From Paludibacter sp. (lineage in GTDB: Bacteria > Bacteroidota > Bacteroidia > Bacteroidales > Paludibacteraceae), in contig JAFLKK010000002.1 of NCBI GenBank assembly GCA_019163375.1, positions 124,001 through 188,000 of the forward strand: a stretch of DNA of 64,000 nucleotides, in the 5' to 3' direction. A program made the position numbers and the translations under genes. The notes beneath the pieces are model-generated. The model was given only the letters and a program-made list of their open reading frames with translations. It was not told the origin of the DNA and did not search any database. Below are positions 15,927 to 24,569 of the stretch, in pieces; the stretch's first letter is position 1, and the number at the start of each line of letters is the position of its first letter.

Positions 15927-17129
15927 ATGGGAAAAGTATTGATTATCGGCGCCGGAGGCGTGGGAACTGTTGTGGTAAACAAAGTGGCTCAAAATCCGGA
16001 TGTGTTTACTGAAATCATGTTGGCTAGTCGCACCAAATCAAAATGCGACGTCATCGCTGCAGACGTAAAAAAACGTTTTGGCGTGGAAGTGAAAACAGCA
16101 CAGGTTGATGCTGATAATGTACCCGAACTTGTAACATTGCTCAACGCATATAAACCTGAATTGCTTATCAACGTGGCACTTCCTTATCAGGATTTGACGA
16201 TAATGGATGCTTGTCTGGAAGCCGGCGTAAACTATTTGGATACTGCCAACTACGAACCGAAAGACGAAGCTCATTTTGAATACAGCTGGCAATGGGCGTA
16301 CAAAGAACGCTTTGAAAAAGCAGGCCTAACTGCTATTCTTGGTTGCGGTTTCGACCCGGGAGTAACGAGCATTTATACTGCCTATGCAGCTAAACATCAT
16401 TTCGACGAGATTCATTATCTTGATATTGTGGATTGTAATGCCGGTGATCACCACAAAGCATTTGCAACCAACTTTAATCCGGAAATCAATATTCGTGAGG
16501 TAACTCAACGTGGGAAATACTGGGAAAATGGACAGTGGATCGAAACTGAACCACACGAAATTCACATGCCATTGAATTATCCGGAAGTTGGACCCAAAGA
16601 ATCGTATGTAATCTATCACGAAGAATTGGAATCGTTGGTAAAAAACTATCCAACTATTAAACGTGCCCGTTTTTGGATGACTTTTGGACAAGAATACCTG
16701 ACGCATTTACGTGTTATCCAAAATATCGGTATGGCGCGTATTGACGAAGTGGAATACAATGGACAAAAAATTGTTCCGATTCAGTTCCTGAAAGCTGTTC
16801 TTCCAAATCCGGGCGATCTGGGTGAAAACTACACAGGAGAAACGTCTATCGGTTGCCGTATCAAAGGGTTGAAAGATGGCAAAGAAGTAACTTACTACGT
16901 GTACAACAATTGTAGCCACGAGGCAGCATACAAAGAAACCGGTGCGCAAGGCGTAAGCTACACAACCGGAGTTCCAGCCATGATTGGTGCTATGATGTTC
17001 TTCAAAGGCGAATGGCGCAAAGCCGGTGTTTACAACGTTGAAGAATTCAATCCCGATCCGTTTATGGAACAATTGAACATTCACGGTTTACCTTGGCACG
17101 AATTGCATAACATTGATTTGGAATTGTAA
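15927..17129 (+). CDS. Carboxyspermidine (carboxynorspermidine) dehydrogenase
   Basis: 400 residues of the saccharopine dehydrogenase family. The NAD(P) Rossmann motif GAGGVG is at 8-13; further landmarks are NVALPYQDL, YLDTANYEPKD and LGCGFDPGVTS. Proteins like this condense putrescine (or diaminopropane) with aspartate semialdehyde to carboxyspermidine. The assignment over lysine-pathway saccharopine dehydrogenases comes from the following nspC gene, which removes the carboxyl group. The two genes are separated only by the 17134-17672 element. Confidence 0.9.
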   Translation: MGKVLIIGAGGVGTVVVNKVAQNPDVFTEIMLASRTKSKCDVIAADVKKRFGVEVKTAQVDADNVPELVTLLNAYKPELLINVALPYQDLTIMDACLEAGVNYLDTANYEPKDEAHFEYSWQWAYKERFEKAGLTAILGCGFDPGVTSIYTAYAAKHHFDEIHYLDIVDCNAGDHHKAFATNFNPEINIREVTQRGKYWENGQWIETEPHEIHMPLNYPEVGPKESYVIYHEELESLVKNYPTIKRARFWMTFGQEYLTHLRVIQNIGMARIDEVEYNGQKIVPIQFLKAVLPNPGDLGENYTGETSIGCRIKGLKDGKEVTYYVYNNCSHEAAYKETGAQGVSYTTGVPAMIGAMMFFKGEWRKAGVYNVEEFNPDPFMEQLNIHGLPWHELHNIDLEL

Positions 17130-17133
17130 AAAA

Positions 17134-17672
17134 TGTCTGAACTATGATTTTTATGATTAAATGATTGTTGTGATTTTTGATTGCAACAATCATTTTTTCT
17201 TAAGAGACAGACGAAATCAAAAATAGTTATGATTAATGAGCAATATAAATATTCTGCATTGACAGAGAAAATCATTGGTTGTGCCATGGAAGTCCATAAA
17301 ATTATTGGTAATGGCTTTCAGGAAGTGATTTACCAACGAGCATTGGAAATGGAAATGAATCTTCAAGGGCTTAAGTTTAGTCGCGAGTTTGAAATGCCAA
17401 TATTCTATAAAAATAATAGAATTGGAACTCGTCGGGTCGATTTTCTAGTTGAAGATGTTATTTCAGTTGAAATCAAAGCGGTAATTCAACTGGAGGATGT
17501 TCATCTGGCACAGGCCATTAATTACCTTGAAGCCTATAATTTGGAAATTGGACTCCTAATAAATTTTGGTTCAAAAAGTTTGACTTTCAAACGACTCACA
17601 AATTCTAAATTCAAATCATAGAGATCGCAAAATCACAATAATCATTTAATCATAAAAATCATAGTGCAGACA
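17134..17672 (+). mobile_element. GxxExxY cassette with 44-bp inverted ends
   Basis: Positions 17134-17177 and 17629-17672 are inverted repeats matching at 42 of 44 bases. They enclose a single gene (17229-17621) and begin 4 bases after the dehydrogenase stop. The right arm runs into nspC and supplies its GTG start (17664) and first codons. A further inner stem pairs ATGATTGTTG (17161-17170) with CAACAATCAT (17184-17193). No transposase and no clear target duplication; movement is inferred from structure. Confidence 0.65.
17229..17621 (+). CDS. GxxExxY protein (PD-(D/E)XK nuclease-like)
   Basis: 130 residues from MINEQYKYS; the longer frame start at 17181 is in the flanking repeat. The naming motif is G29-F-Q-E32-V-I-Y35 after an amphipathic helix (ALTEKIIGCAMEVHKIIG). 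Asp71 (RRVDFLV) and E81-x-K83 (SVEIKAV) fit the PD-(D/E)XK catalytic core. Members are short, often found in repeats or rRNA intervening sequences, and of unknown function. Here it interrupts the spacing between two polyamine genes and is the only cargo of an inverted-repeat unit. Confidence 0.85.
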   Translation: MINEQYKYSALTEKIIGCAMEVHKIIGNGFQEVIYQRALEMEMNLQGLKFSREFEMPIFYKNNRIGTRRVDFLVEDVISVEIKAVIQLEDVHLAQAINYLEAYNLEIGLLINFGSKSLTFKRLTNSKFKS

Positions 17673-18800
17673 GACTATCAAAATATACCTTCCCCTTGTT
17701 ATGTCCTCGATGAGGTCGCATTTCGCAAAAATCTGGCAATAATAAAATCGGTTAAAGAACGAGCCGGTGTGGAAATTATTCTCGCTTTCAAGGCTTTTGC
17801 TATGTGGAGCATGTTCCCTATTGTGCGCGAATATGTGCCTTACTCTACCGCCAGCTCATTGGCTGAGGCGCGTCTGGCATACGAAGAAATGGGCAGCAAA
17901 GCACATACGTACGGACCGGCTTATACCGATCGTGAATTTCCTGAAATAATGCGTTGCAGCAGTCATATTACCTTCAACTCTTTGCAGCAGTTCGAGCGTT
18001 TTTATCCACAAACTAAAGCGGAAAATATATCGTGTGGGTTGCGAATCAATCCTGAGTTTTCGGATGTGGAAACGGATTTGTACAATCCTTGTGCACCCGG
18101 ATCGCGATTAGGGGTTGTGGCCGAATTGTTGGGCGATACGCTTCCCGAAGGAGTGGAAGGGTTGCATTTTCATACACTTTGTGAGTCCACTTCTTTCGAT
18201 TTGGAGAGAACATTGGCAGTAGTAGATGAAAAGTTTGGCAAGTTCTTTTCGCAAATCAAGTGGTTGAACATGGGCGGTGGACATTTAATGACCAAAGAAG
18301 GGTATGATACCGAGCACTTGATTTCGTTGTTGAAGACATTCAATGCGAAATATCCCCATCTGCAATTGATTTTGGAACCGGGAAGCGCTTTTGCCTGGCG
18401 AACCGGCGTGTTGCTGTCTTCGGTAGTTGATATTGTGGAGAATAAAGGCATCAAAACCGCCATGCTCGATGTGTCTTTTGCCTGCCACATGCCTGATTGT
18501 CTCGAGATGCCCTATAAACCGGCTATTGTTGGAGCGACGGATGCTATTCTGAGCAAACCGACCTATCGGATGGGTGGAAACAGTTGCTTATCGGGTGACT
18601 TCTATGGCGATTGGTCGTTCGACCATGAGTTGAAGATTGGCGACCGCATAGTTTTCGAAGATATGATTCATTACACGATGGTGAAAACCACCATGTTTAA
18701 TGGTGTTTCGCATCCGGCGATGGGTATGTGGACGAAGGAAAATGAATTCAAACTGATTCGCGAATTCGGATACGAAGACTACAAAAATAGAATGTCGTAA
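17664..18800 (+). CDS. nspC: Carboxynorspermidine/carboxyspermidine decarboxylase
   Basis: 378 residues, PLP-dependent alanine racemase-fold decarboxylase. Motifs are SPCYVLDE near the start, the PLP lysine K43 in ILAFKAFAMW, HFHTLCES, GGGHLMT and LEPGSAFAW. It converts carboxyspermidine to spermidine, the step after the upstream dehydrogenase. The start is a GTG inside the right arm of the flanking repeat, giving MQTDYQNIPSP; no in-frame ATG fits the expected family start better. So the element seems to have replaced the native start region while leaving the gene intact. Confidence 0.92.
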   Translation: MQTDYQNIPSPCYVLDEVAFRKNLAIIKSVKERAGVEIILAFKAFAMWSMFPIVREYVPYSTASSLAEARLAYEEMGSKAHTYGPAYTDREFPEIMRCSSHITFNSLQQFERFYPQTKAENISCGLRINPEFSDVETDLYNPCAPGSRLGVVAELLGDTLPEGVEGLHFHTLCESTSFDLERTLAVVDEKFGKFFSQIKWLNMGGGHLMTKEGYDTEHLISLLKTFNAKYPHLQLILEPGSAFAWRTGVLLSSVVDIVENKGIKTAMLDVSFACHMPDCLEMPYKPAIVGATDAILSKPTYRMGGNSCLSGDFYGDWSFDHELKIGDRIVFEDMIHYTMVKTTMFNGVSHPAMGMWTKENEFKLIREFGYEDYKNRMS

Positions 18801-18869
18801 ATTAATGCATAATTCATACTGTACAATTCATAATTTGAAGATAAATTAATTGGTAATCAGATTATTTTG

Positions 18870-18877
18870 TACTTTTG
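18870..18877 (+). promoter_or_regulatory. Putative -7 box upstream of the DUF5652-like gene
   Basis: TACTTTTG matches TAnnTTTG; a TTGG sits 16 bases further up. The area (18801-18990) otherwise holds ATTAATGCATAATTCATA-type low-complexity repeats, also at 20406-20440. Confidence 0.45.
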
Positions 18878-18992
18878 TGCAGTGTGGATGATATGAAATT
18901 ATTTGTGATCTATTATCCCATAGTCAATTATAGAGAATAAGACTTGTAACTAATTACTCGTAACTAATACTAACCTCTAAAATTAAACTACA

Positions 18993-19253
18993 ATGGAAGA
19001 TCTACAACAGTTTGCCGGTATGTTAACATGGCTTATCCCTTTGGTTGTTATTTGTGCTCTTTGGGATGCCGTTTGGAAACTAATCGGTATGTGGAGAGCT
19101 GGTCGTAACAACGATCTGGCATGGTTTATTTGCATCGCAATTTTCAATACCCTCGGTATTTTGCCGATCATTTACATTCTAATGGATAACAATAAATCTG
19201 AAAAGAAAGAAAAATCAGAGGAATTGCCAAAAGAACAAACAAACTCACTTTAA
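18993..19253 (+). CDS. Small two-helix membrane protein (DUF5652-like)
   Basis: 86 residues with two transmembrane helices (about 11-27 and 45-64) separated by a basic loop (KLIGMWRAGRNN), then a charged tail (KSEKKEKSEELPKEQ). The WDAVWKLIGMWRA...WFICIAIFNTLGILPIIY pattern matches the DUF5652 type. Function unknown. It ends 9 bases before the helicase start, so the two are probably co-transcribed. Confidence 0.75.
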   Translation: MEDLQQFAGMLTWLIPLVVICALWDAVWKLIGMWRAGRNNDLAWFICIAIFNTLGILPIIYILMDNNKSEKKEKSEELPKEQTNSL

Positions 19254-19262
19254 AAATTATAT

Positions 19263-20405
19263 ATGTCTTTCGACTCTTTAGGATTATCTCCGGCTTTACT
19301 CAAAGCACTTGCTGATAAAAATTTCACTCAGTCTTATCCCATTCAGCAAGAAGCCATTCCGGCTATTCTAAAGAAGCGCGATGTGTTGGGTATTGCCAAA
19401 ACCGGTTCGGGTAAAACGGCCAGTTATGTGCTGCCTATTCTGATGAATTTACAGGGTAAAACCGTGACTAAAAATCGCCACGTCAATGTGTTGGTGTTGG
19501 TGCCAACGCGTGAGTTGGCTATGCAGGTAAGCGAAGTGTTCATTACCTTTGGTGCTGTGCTTCCGGATCGTGTAAAAACAATGGCGGTATTTGGTGGTGT
19601 TTCTATCAATCCGCAAATGATGGCTTTGCAGGGCGTCAATGTGTTGGTGGCTACGCCCGGTCGGTTGTTGGAGCTGGTTGAATCGAAAGCGGTTCATTTA
19701 TCGGAAATTGAAACGCTGGTGTTGGACGAAGCTGATAAAATGTTGAATCTTGGCTTTAGAGAAGAGATGAGTCTTATCTTTAAACTGTTGCCACGGAAGC
19801 GTCAAAACCTTTTGTTTTCAGCCACTTTGAATGATGATGTGACCCGCATTCATCAAATCATTTTACAAAACCCTATTGTCATAAAAATTGAAGAAGAAGT
19901 TGATACTTTTGATTTAATTTCGCAGTTGGGCTATTTTGTTTCGGAAGAGAAAAAAGGACCTTTGTTGCGTTACCTGATTAAAACTAACGACATGAAGCAG
20001 GTGCTGGTTTTTGCCGATTCGGTGTACAAGGTCGACAATATATCGGATAAGCTTCGCAAAAACGGGATTAAAGCGGCAGCCATTCATAGCAAGAAAAGTC
20101 AGGGTGCAAGAACAGAAGCATTGAGTAAATTCAAATCGGGTGAAATTCGTGTACTAGTAGCTACCGACTTGATTTCGCGCGGTATCGACATTCAGTTTTT
20201 GCCTTACGTGATTAACTACGAATTGCCCCGTTCACCAAAAGATTACATTCACCGCATTGGACGAACCGGTCGCGCTGAAAACCCGGGAGAAGCAATTTCA
20301 CTTATATCGCTCGAAGAGCAACACCATTTTCGCGTTATCCAAAAGAAAATGGGTAAATGGGTGACAATGATTGATAGTGATAAGCTTGATTTGCAGGGAT
20401 TTTAA
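19263..20405 (+). CDS. DEAD-box RNA helicase
   Basis: 380 residues, close to a minimal two-domain helicase. Visible motifs: Q motif (SYPIQQEAIP), Walker A AKTGSGKT (45-52), PTRELA (81-86), TPGR (131-134), DEAD (155-158), SAT (LLFSATLND), and motif VI HRIGRTGR. RhlE-like by size; there is no long basic C-terminal tail. Role in RNA unwinding, ribosome assembly or decay is inferred from the family. Confidence 0.93.
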   Translation: MSFDSLGLSPALLKALADKNFTQSYPIQQEAIPAILKKRDVLGIAKTGSGKTASYVLPILMNLQGKTVTKNRHVNVLVLVPTRELAMQVSEVFITFGAVLPDRVKTMAVFGGVSINPQMMALQGVNVLVATPGRLLELVESKAVHLSEIETLVLDEADKMLNLGFREEMSLIFKLLPRKRQNLLFSATLNDDVTRIHQIILQNPIVIKIEEEVDTFDLISQLGYFVSEEKKGPLLRYLIKTNDMKQVLVFADSVYKVDNISDKLRKNGIKAAAIHSKKSQGARTEALSKFKSGEIRVLVATDLISRGIDIQFLPYVINYELPRSPKDYIHRIGRTGRAENPGEAISLISLEEQHHFRVIQKKMGKWVTMIDSDKLDLQGF

Positions 20406-20454
20406 ATTAATGCATAATTTAGAATGCATAATTCATAATTGAACAACTCGTAAC

Positions 20455-20471
20455 TTGCCTACAGTAGGCAA
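20455..20471. repeat. REP-like palindrome TTGCCTACAGTAGGCAA
   Basis: Perfect 8-bp arms around one A, followed and preceded by CTCGTAACTTG-type direct repeats. Member of the same family as 13128-13142. Confidence 0.6.
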
Positions 20472-20507
20472 ATTTGTAACTATTTTCTCGTAACTTGTAA
20501 CTAAAAT

Positions 20508-20876
20508 ATGAAATCCTTAGGCAATATCATCTGGTTGGTTTTTGGTGGAGCGCTGATCGCTCTTGAATATGTTATCTCCAGCGTGGCTATGATGGTTACC
20601 ATTATTGGAATTCCATTCGGACTTCAAACGCTGAAGCTCGCCGTGCTTGCGTTGTGGCCTTTTGGTAGCGAAGTGCGTCCCCGTCCGGGTAATCCCGGTT
20701 GCTTGTCGACTATAATGAATATCATTTGGTTTTTTGTCGGTGGTTTTTGGATAGCGCTTACGCACCTGGTTTTTGGTGTTTTGTTTGGCTTAACCATTAT
20801 CGGTATTCCCTTTGCTTTGCAGCATTTTAAACTGGCCGGTCTGGCGTTAACTCCTTTCGGAAGAGAAATTGTGTAA
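20508..20876 (+). CDS. YccF-domain membrane protein
   Basis: 122 residues made of two copies of the YccF motif: IIGIPFGLQTLKLAVLALWPFG (29-50 region) and IIGIPFALQHFKLAGLALTPFG (near the end), each preceded by hydrophobic helices (IWLVFGG, IIWFFVGGFWIAL). Inner-membrane, function unknown. It overlaps nothing; the LytTR gene begins 20 bases later. Confidence 0.85.
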   Translation: MKSLGNIIWLVFGGALIALEYVISSVAMMVTIIGIPFGLQTLKLAVLALWPFGSEVRPRPGNPGCLSTIMNIIWFFVGGFWIALTHLVFGVLFGLTIIGIPFALQHFKLAGLALTPFGREIV

Positions 20877-20895
20877 TGACATATTAATTGACTTG

Positions 20896-21750
20896 ATGAT
20901 AAAACAATACCTCCAACAACCCTATCCGCTATACGAAAAGCGCTGGAACATAATAGTTGCAATCAGTTTGTTTATTTCGTTTTTCATGCTGTTTTTTCAA
21001 CCATTCGGGTTGTCGGCTTTTGAAAGCAACTATCGCTTGTATTTCGAAATTGGCTATGGAGTTGTTACCTTTCTCGTTTTGCTTATCGATCTCTTTGCCT
21101 TTCCTTTGCTTTTCAAAAAAACGTTTAAGTTCCAACAATGGACAGTGCTAAAGCAAATCATTTGGCAGGTATGGATTTTAGTTAGCATTGGTATTGTCAA
21201 CTTTCTCTATTCTTCCTTTTTCCTTTCTTTTTCAAACAACCTGAAGGCATTTCTTTATTTCCAGTTTTATACCTTGGTAGTTGGCATCATGCCTGTAGTG
21301 GTAGTGACGGTGATTAATCAAAACCGTTTGCTTGCAGAGAATCTGAAGATTGCCAATGAGTATAACAACGACTTTACGGCAAAAACCGATAATGCACCGG
21401 ACAACGAAAAAGTTTGTTTGGTAGCCGAAAACAGCAAAGACAGACTAGATGTAAACTCGTCCGATCTTATTTACATAACTTCCACGGGCAATTATATTCA
21501 GGCTTTTTATCAAAAAGAGAATGAACTGAAGAGTATCGTCCTACGCAATACCCTCAAACAAACCGAAGATCAGCTGAAAGAAAATCATTCAATGATAAAA
21601 TGTCACAGAGCGTTTTTGGTGAACAAGAATAAGATTGTTCGGGTGAAAGGTAACTCGCAAGGTCTCCGATTAGTTTTAGAAGGTACCGACGAGGAAATTC
21701 CTGTATCGCGAAACCTTTCCAAAAGTTTGATGGACATTATCAATGCCTGA
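20896..21750 (+). CDS. Membrane-bound LytTR DNA-binding protein
   Basis: About 284 residues from MIKQYLQQ. Four transmembrane helices occupy the first half (for example IIVAISLFISFFMLFFQPF and FLVLLIDLFAFPLLF). The last ~95 residues are a LytTR DNA-binding domain (DLIYITSTGNYIQAFYQ, LRNTLKQTEDQL, IKCHRAFLVNKNKIVRVKGNSQG). There is no receiver domain, so it is a membrane-tethered one-component-type regulator. An upstream start at 20869 would overlap yccF and is less likely. Confidence 0.85.
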   Translation: MIKQYLQQPYPLYEKRWNIIVAISLFISFFMLFFQPFGLSAFESNYRLYFEIGYGVVTFLVLLIDLFAFPLLFKKTFKFQQWTVLKQIIWQVWILVSIGIVNFLYSSFFLSFSNNLKAFLYFQFYTLVVGIMPVVVVTVINQNRLLAENLKIANEYNNDFTAKTDNAPDNEKVCLVAENSKDRLDVNSSDLIYITSTGNYIQAFYQKENELKSIVLRNTLKQTEDQLKENHSMIKCHRAFLVNKNKIVRVKGNSQGLRLVLEGTDEEIPVSRNLSKSLMDIINA

Positions 21751-21859
21751 TTCCTGCGTTCATTTATCCCACAACTAAGCAGCCCGTCACAGTTCGTAGC
21801 ATTTCATCACAAAAGCTTACCATATATCCCTGAAATTTTAGAGTACAAAGGCTTTCCCA

Positions 21860-21867
21860 TAAGTTTG
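21860..21867 (+). promoter_or_regulatory. Putative -7 box
   Basis: TAAGTTTG, 56 bases upstream of the ATG at 21923. Confidence 0.45.
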
Positions 21868-21922
21868 CACTGCAATTCAAAACGATTGCGTAATAAATTT
21901 ATTCACTCTAAAATTTCAAAAA

Positions 21923-22222
21923 ATGAAAAAGCATTGGATTCTTTTTGTAGCTATCGCTCTACTTCTAGTGGGAGCTGTTCTTTGTGCCGTTAGCGGTAAT
22001 GTGTTCACTATTGCAGGACACGAGTTTCATTATTTCTCGTCGGGCGATTATGCCATGGGTGTGTTTGCAGCGGGTACTTTTTCCATCGGTATTTTTTCTG
22101 CCGGTATCTTTTCAGTTGGTATTTTCTCTATTGGTATCTTTAACGTTGGCTTGTACGCTTTGGGCTTTTTTGTGTATGCGTGGAAGAAAAAATATCCGGG
22201 TATTTTTGATAAAAAGGAATAA
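21923..22222 (+). CDS. Small membrane protein with GIFSxG repeats
   Basis: 99 residues. One N-terminal membrane helix (ILFVAIALLLVGAVLCAV) precedes a run of five-residue repeats of form GxFxx (GVFAAGTFSIGIFSAGIFSV and onward to about residue 80), then a basic tail (WKKKYPGIFDKKE). The pentapeptide periodicity could form a hydrophobic beta-helix or a membrane hairpin; function unknown. The DNA shows matching 15-bp repeats. Confidence 0.65.
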   Translation: MKKHWILFVAIALLLVGAVLCAVSGNVFTIAGHEFHYFSSGDYAMGVFAAGTFSIGIFSAGIFSVGIFSIGIFNVGLYALGFFVYAWKKKYPGIFDKKE

Positions 22223-22240
22223 CCTTTTTTGAACGATTTT

Positions 22241-22282
22241 AAAACAGGTTTGAAGCTCTATTCAGACCTGTTTTAGTTTTTT
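22241..22282. terminator. Terminator hairpin between convergent genes
   Basis: AAAACAGGTTTGAA (22241-22254) pairs with TTCAGACCTGTTTT (one G-T pair), followed by AGTTTTTT. It overlaps the recQ stop and may work in both directions. Confidence 0.75.
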
Positions 22283-24177
22283 CCAAGACTTAATTTCATC
22301 AGTTCATTCTCTTTCAGTTGCCCGTTATCGATCATAAACCGAACTACTTTCAGGCTTTTGGGTTCTTTGACAGGGATTTTTTTTATCAAAGAGTTGATGG
22401 ACAATTCCTCTGAAGTTAATAGCTGGAGAATGTCCAGTCGGATGGTCTCAAATTCCTCGTCAGTAAGTTCTGTTTCTCTGCGCTTCTGACAAATATCACA
22501 TTTACCGCAAGGCTTGGTTTCTTTTTCTCCAAAATAGGAGAGGAGCACCTGACTGCGACAGATATTTTCTTCTTTGGCATAGTCCAATACACTTTTTACC
22601 CGGGAAATATAGCGCTCGCGGCGGTCGTCATAAGCTTCTTTGCCGAGCACTACACGTTCGGTTTCTACCCGCTCGTGTACAAAAGTCAGGTAGGGCGTTT
22701 TCTTTCGGGGAATAAACTGGATGATATGTTCTTTGGCCAGCGCAATGAGTTGTTCGTACACTTTGTCGCGTGTCCACTCTAGTCGTTTGGCAATAATATC
22801 TTCGTTTATCGATGCCAGATCGGTGAACAAGCCGGTGTACGAGCGCAGCAAAATATGAATCAGTTTATCCTGATCGGGTGTTAGTTTCGATTTGTAGAGA
22901 TCATCCTTGTTGGCAATAAAAAGCAGACGCGACGAACTATCCTGCTCGTCGGTAAGTTCCAGATAACCTGCCTGCTGAAGAATTTTGAGGCAATTGTACG
23001 AAATAAGAATGGGCAGTTTAAACTTAGCGCAGAAATCACCAATATCGAAGGCAAAAACACGGTCCAGTCCCGAGCCGACACCCATTTGCAGGTAATTGCC
23101 CAAGGCTTCGTATACCTTGCGCACCATCTCTTTTCCGGGGAAAGTGTCGGTAACGCGTTTTCGCATTTTTACCGCATCGCCATTGTTATAAAGCAGCACT
23201 GCAAAAGCCTTTTTCTCATCTCTACCCGCGCGCCCCGCTTCCTGAAAATAGGCTTCCACCGAATCGGGTAAATCCATGTGCACCACTGTGCGCACTTCCG
23301 CCTTGTCTATTCCCATGCCAAAGGCATTGGTAGAAACAATCACGCGTGTATCGCCCGATTTCCAGCGACTTTGCTTGGCGTCTTTCGTTTCGTTTTTCAG
23401 TCCGGCGTGGAAATTCTCCGCCGAAATACCGTTTTGATTCAGGAAATCGGCTACTTCTTTGGTTTTTTTTCGGTTACGTACATACACCACCGATGTACCG
23501 GCAACGCTGTTCAATATTTTGAGCAGATGTTCTTCTTTGTTCTCCACCGTGCGTACCACGTACACCAGGTTAGAACGTTGAAAGCTCTTTTGGAAAAGAT
23601 TCGGTTCGCGAAAAAGCAATTGTTTCTGTATATCGTCCACCACTTCGGGCGTAGCCGTGGCGGTAAGTGCCAGCACTGGAACGTCAGGTAATATCTCCCG
23701 TATATCGGCAATGCGGAGGTAGGAGGGACGGAAATCATACCCCCACTGCGAGATACAGTGCGACTCGTCCACAGCAATCATACACACGGTGGCTTGCTTT
23801 ATTTTTTGCAGGAAGATAGGCGTTGCCAATCGTTCGGGCGATACGTACAGGAATTTGTAGGCGCCAAACACCGAGTTGTCGAGTGTAAGCATAATGTCAT
23901 TTTGCGTCATGCCCGAGTAAATGGCCGCGGCCGTAATTCCACGTTTCTTCAGGTTCTCTACCTGATCTTTCATTAAGGCAATAAGCGGGGTAACTACTAT
24001 GCAAATGCCATCCATAGTCATTGCCGGAACCTGAAAAGTCAGTGATTTACCACCACCCGTTGGCATAAGTCCAAGCGTATCTTTACCCGACGCAATGCTG
24101 CGGATAATATCGCCCTGCAATGCCCGAAACTCATCATAGCCCCAGTATTGTTTAAGTATGGAAAGGTATTGTTGCAT
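22273..24177 (-). CDS. recQ: ATP-dependent DNA helicase RecQ
   Basis: 634 residues from MQQYLSILKQYWGYDEFR. Walker A MPTGGGKS is at 38-45, DESH at 137-140, then the RecQ aromatic loop CISQWGYDFRPSY, motif VI QEAGRAGRD, and a zinc-binding C-x-CGKCDIC cluster. A winged-helix region follows; no HRDC domain is evident at the C-terminus. RecQ acts in recombination and fork repair. The first 23 codons of the longer frame (to 24246) lack family similarity, so 24177 is chosen. A -7-like CAAAAATA (24274-24281, minus strand) is upstream. Confidence 0.93.
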   Translation of the reverse strand: MQQYLSILKQYWGYDEFRALQGDIIRSIASGKDTLGLMPTGGGKSLTFQVPAMTMDGICIVVTPLIALMKDQVENLKKRGITAAAIYSGMTQNDIMLTLDNSVFGAYKFLYVSPERLATPIFLQKIKQATVCMIAVDESHCISQWGYDFRPSYLRIADIREILPDVPVLALTATATPEVVDDIQKQLLFREPNLFQKSFQRSNLVYVVRTVENKEEHLLKILNSVAGTSVVYVRNRKKTKEVADFLNQNGISAENFHAGLKNETKDAKQSRWKSGDTRVIVSTNAFGMGIDKAEVRTVVHMDLPDSVEAYFQEAGRAGRDEKKAFAVLLYNNGDAVKMRKRVTDTFPGKEMVRKVYEALGNYLQMGVGSGLDRVFAFDIGDFCAKFKLPILISYNCLKILQQAGYLELTDEQDSSSRLLFIANKDDLYKSKLTPDQDKLIHILLRSYTGLFTDLASINEDIIAKRLEWTRDKVYEQLIALAKEHIIQFIPRKKTPYLTFVHERVETERVVLGKEAYDDRRERYISRVKSVLDYAKEENICRSQVLLSYFGEKETKPCGKCDICQKRRETELTDEEFETIRLDILQLLTSEELSINSLIKKIPVKEPKSLKVVRFMIDNGQLKENELMKLSLGKN

Positions 24178-24386
24178 AGGTTTTACTGCTAAGATACTAA
24201 GTACACAAAGATGCACAAAGTTTTTCTGGTGAGAGTTAGACTTCAAGTTGCACTACCACTTTTATTGAGATAACAAAAATACGAATAAGTTTCCAAACAA
24301 TAGTGGGAGTAGGAGATTGAACTCCTACTCCCACTAAACTTATGAAGGGAAGAAAACCGATTAGATTTTCTTTTTTATCTCAACCG

Positions 24387-24569
24387 TCAGTTACCTGTGG
24401 CTGCTTTCAGCACTTCGCGAACTTCGTCCTTGCAGTTTCCGCAAGCTTTATCCAGGAAAAACTCTTTGTTTATCTGGTCGACCGTTCTGTAACCTTTTTC
24501 TCTGATGGCAGTTGCAATTGTTCTTCTATGTATGTCATAACAACCGCAAATAATTGGATCTAGTGTCAT
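24387..24569 (-). CDS. BFD-like [2Fe-2S] protein
   Basis: 60 residues. Cys8 and Cys10 (IICGCYDI) and Cys43/Cys46 (KACGNCKDEV) are the four ligands of the BFD-like [2Fe-2S] domain found in bacterioferritin-associated ferredoxin and in nitrite reductases. Helices between them (RRTIATAIREKGYRTVDQIN) fit. It probably serves iron release or electron transfer; no bacterioferritin gene is adjacent. Single gene. Confidence 0.85.
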   Translation of the reverse strand: MTLDPIICGCYDIHRRTIATAIREKGYRTVDQINKEFFLDKACGNCKDEVREVLKAATGN

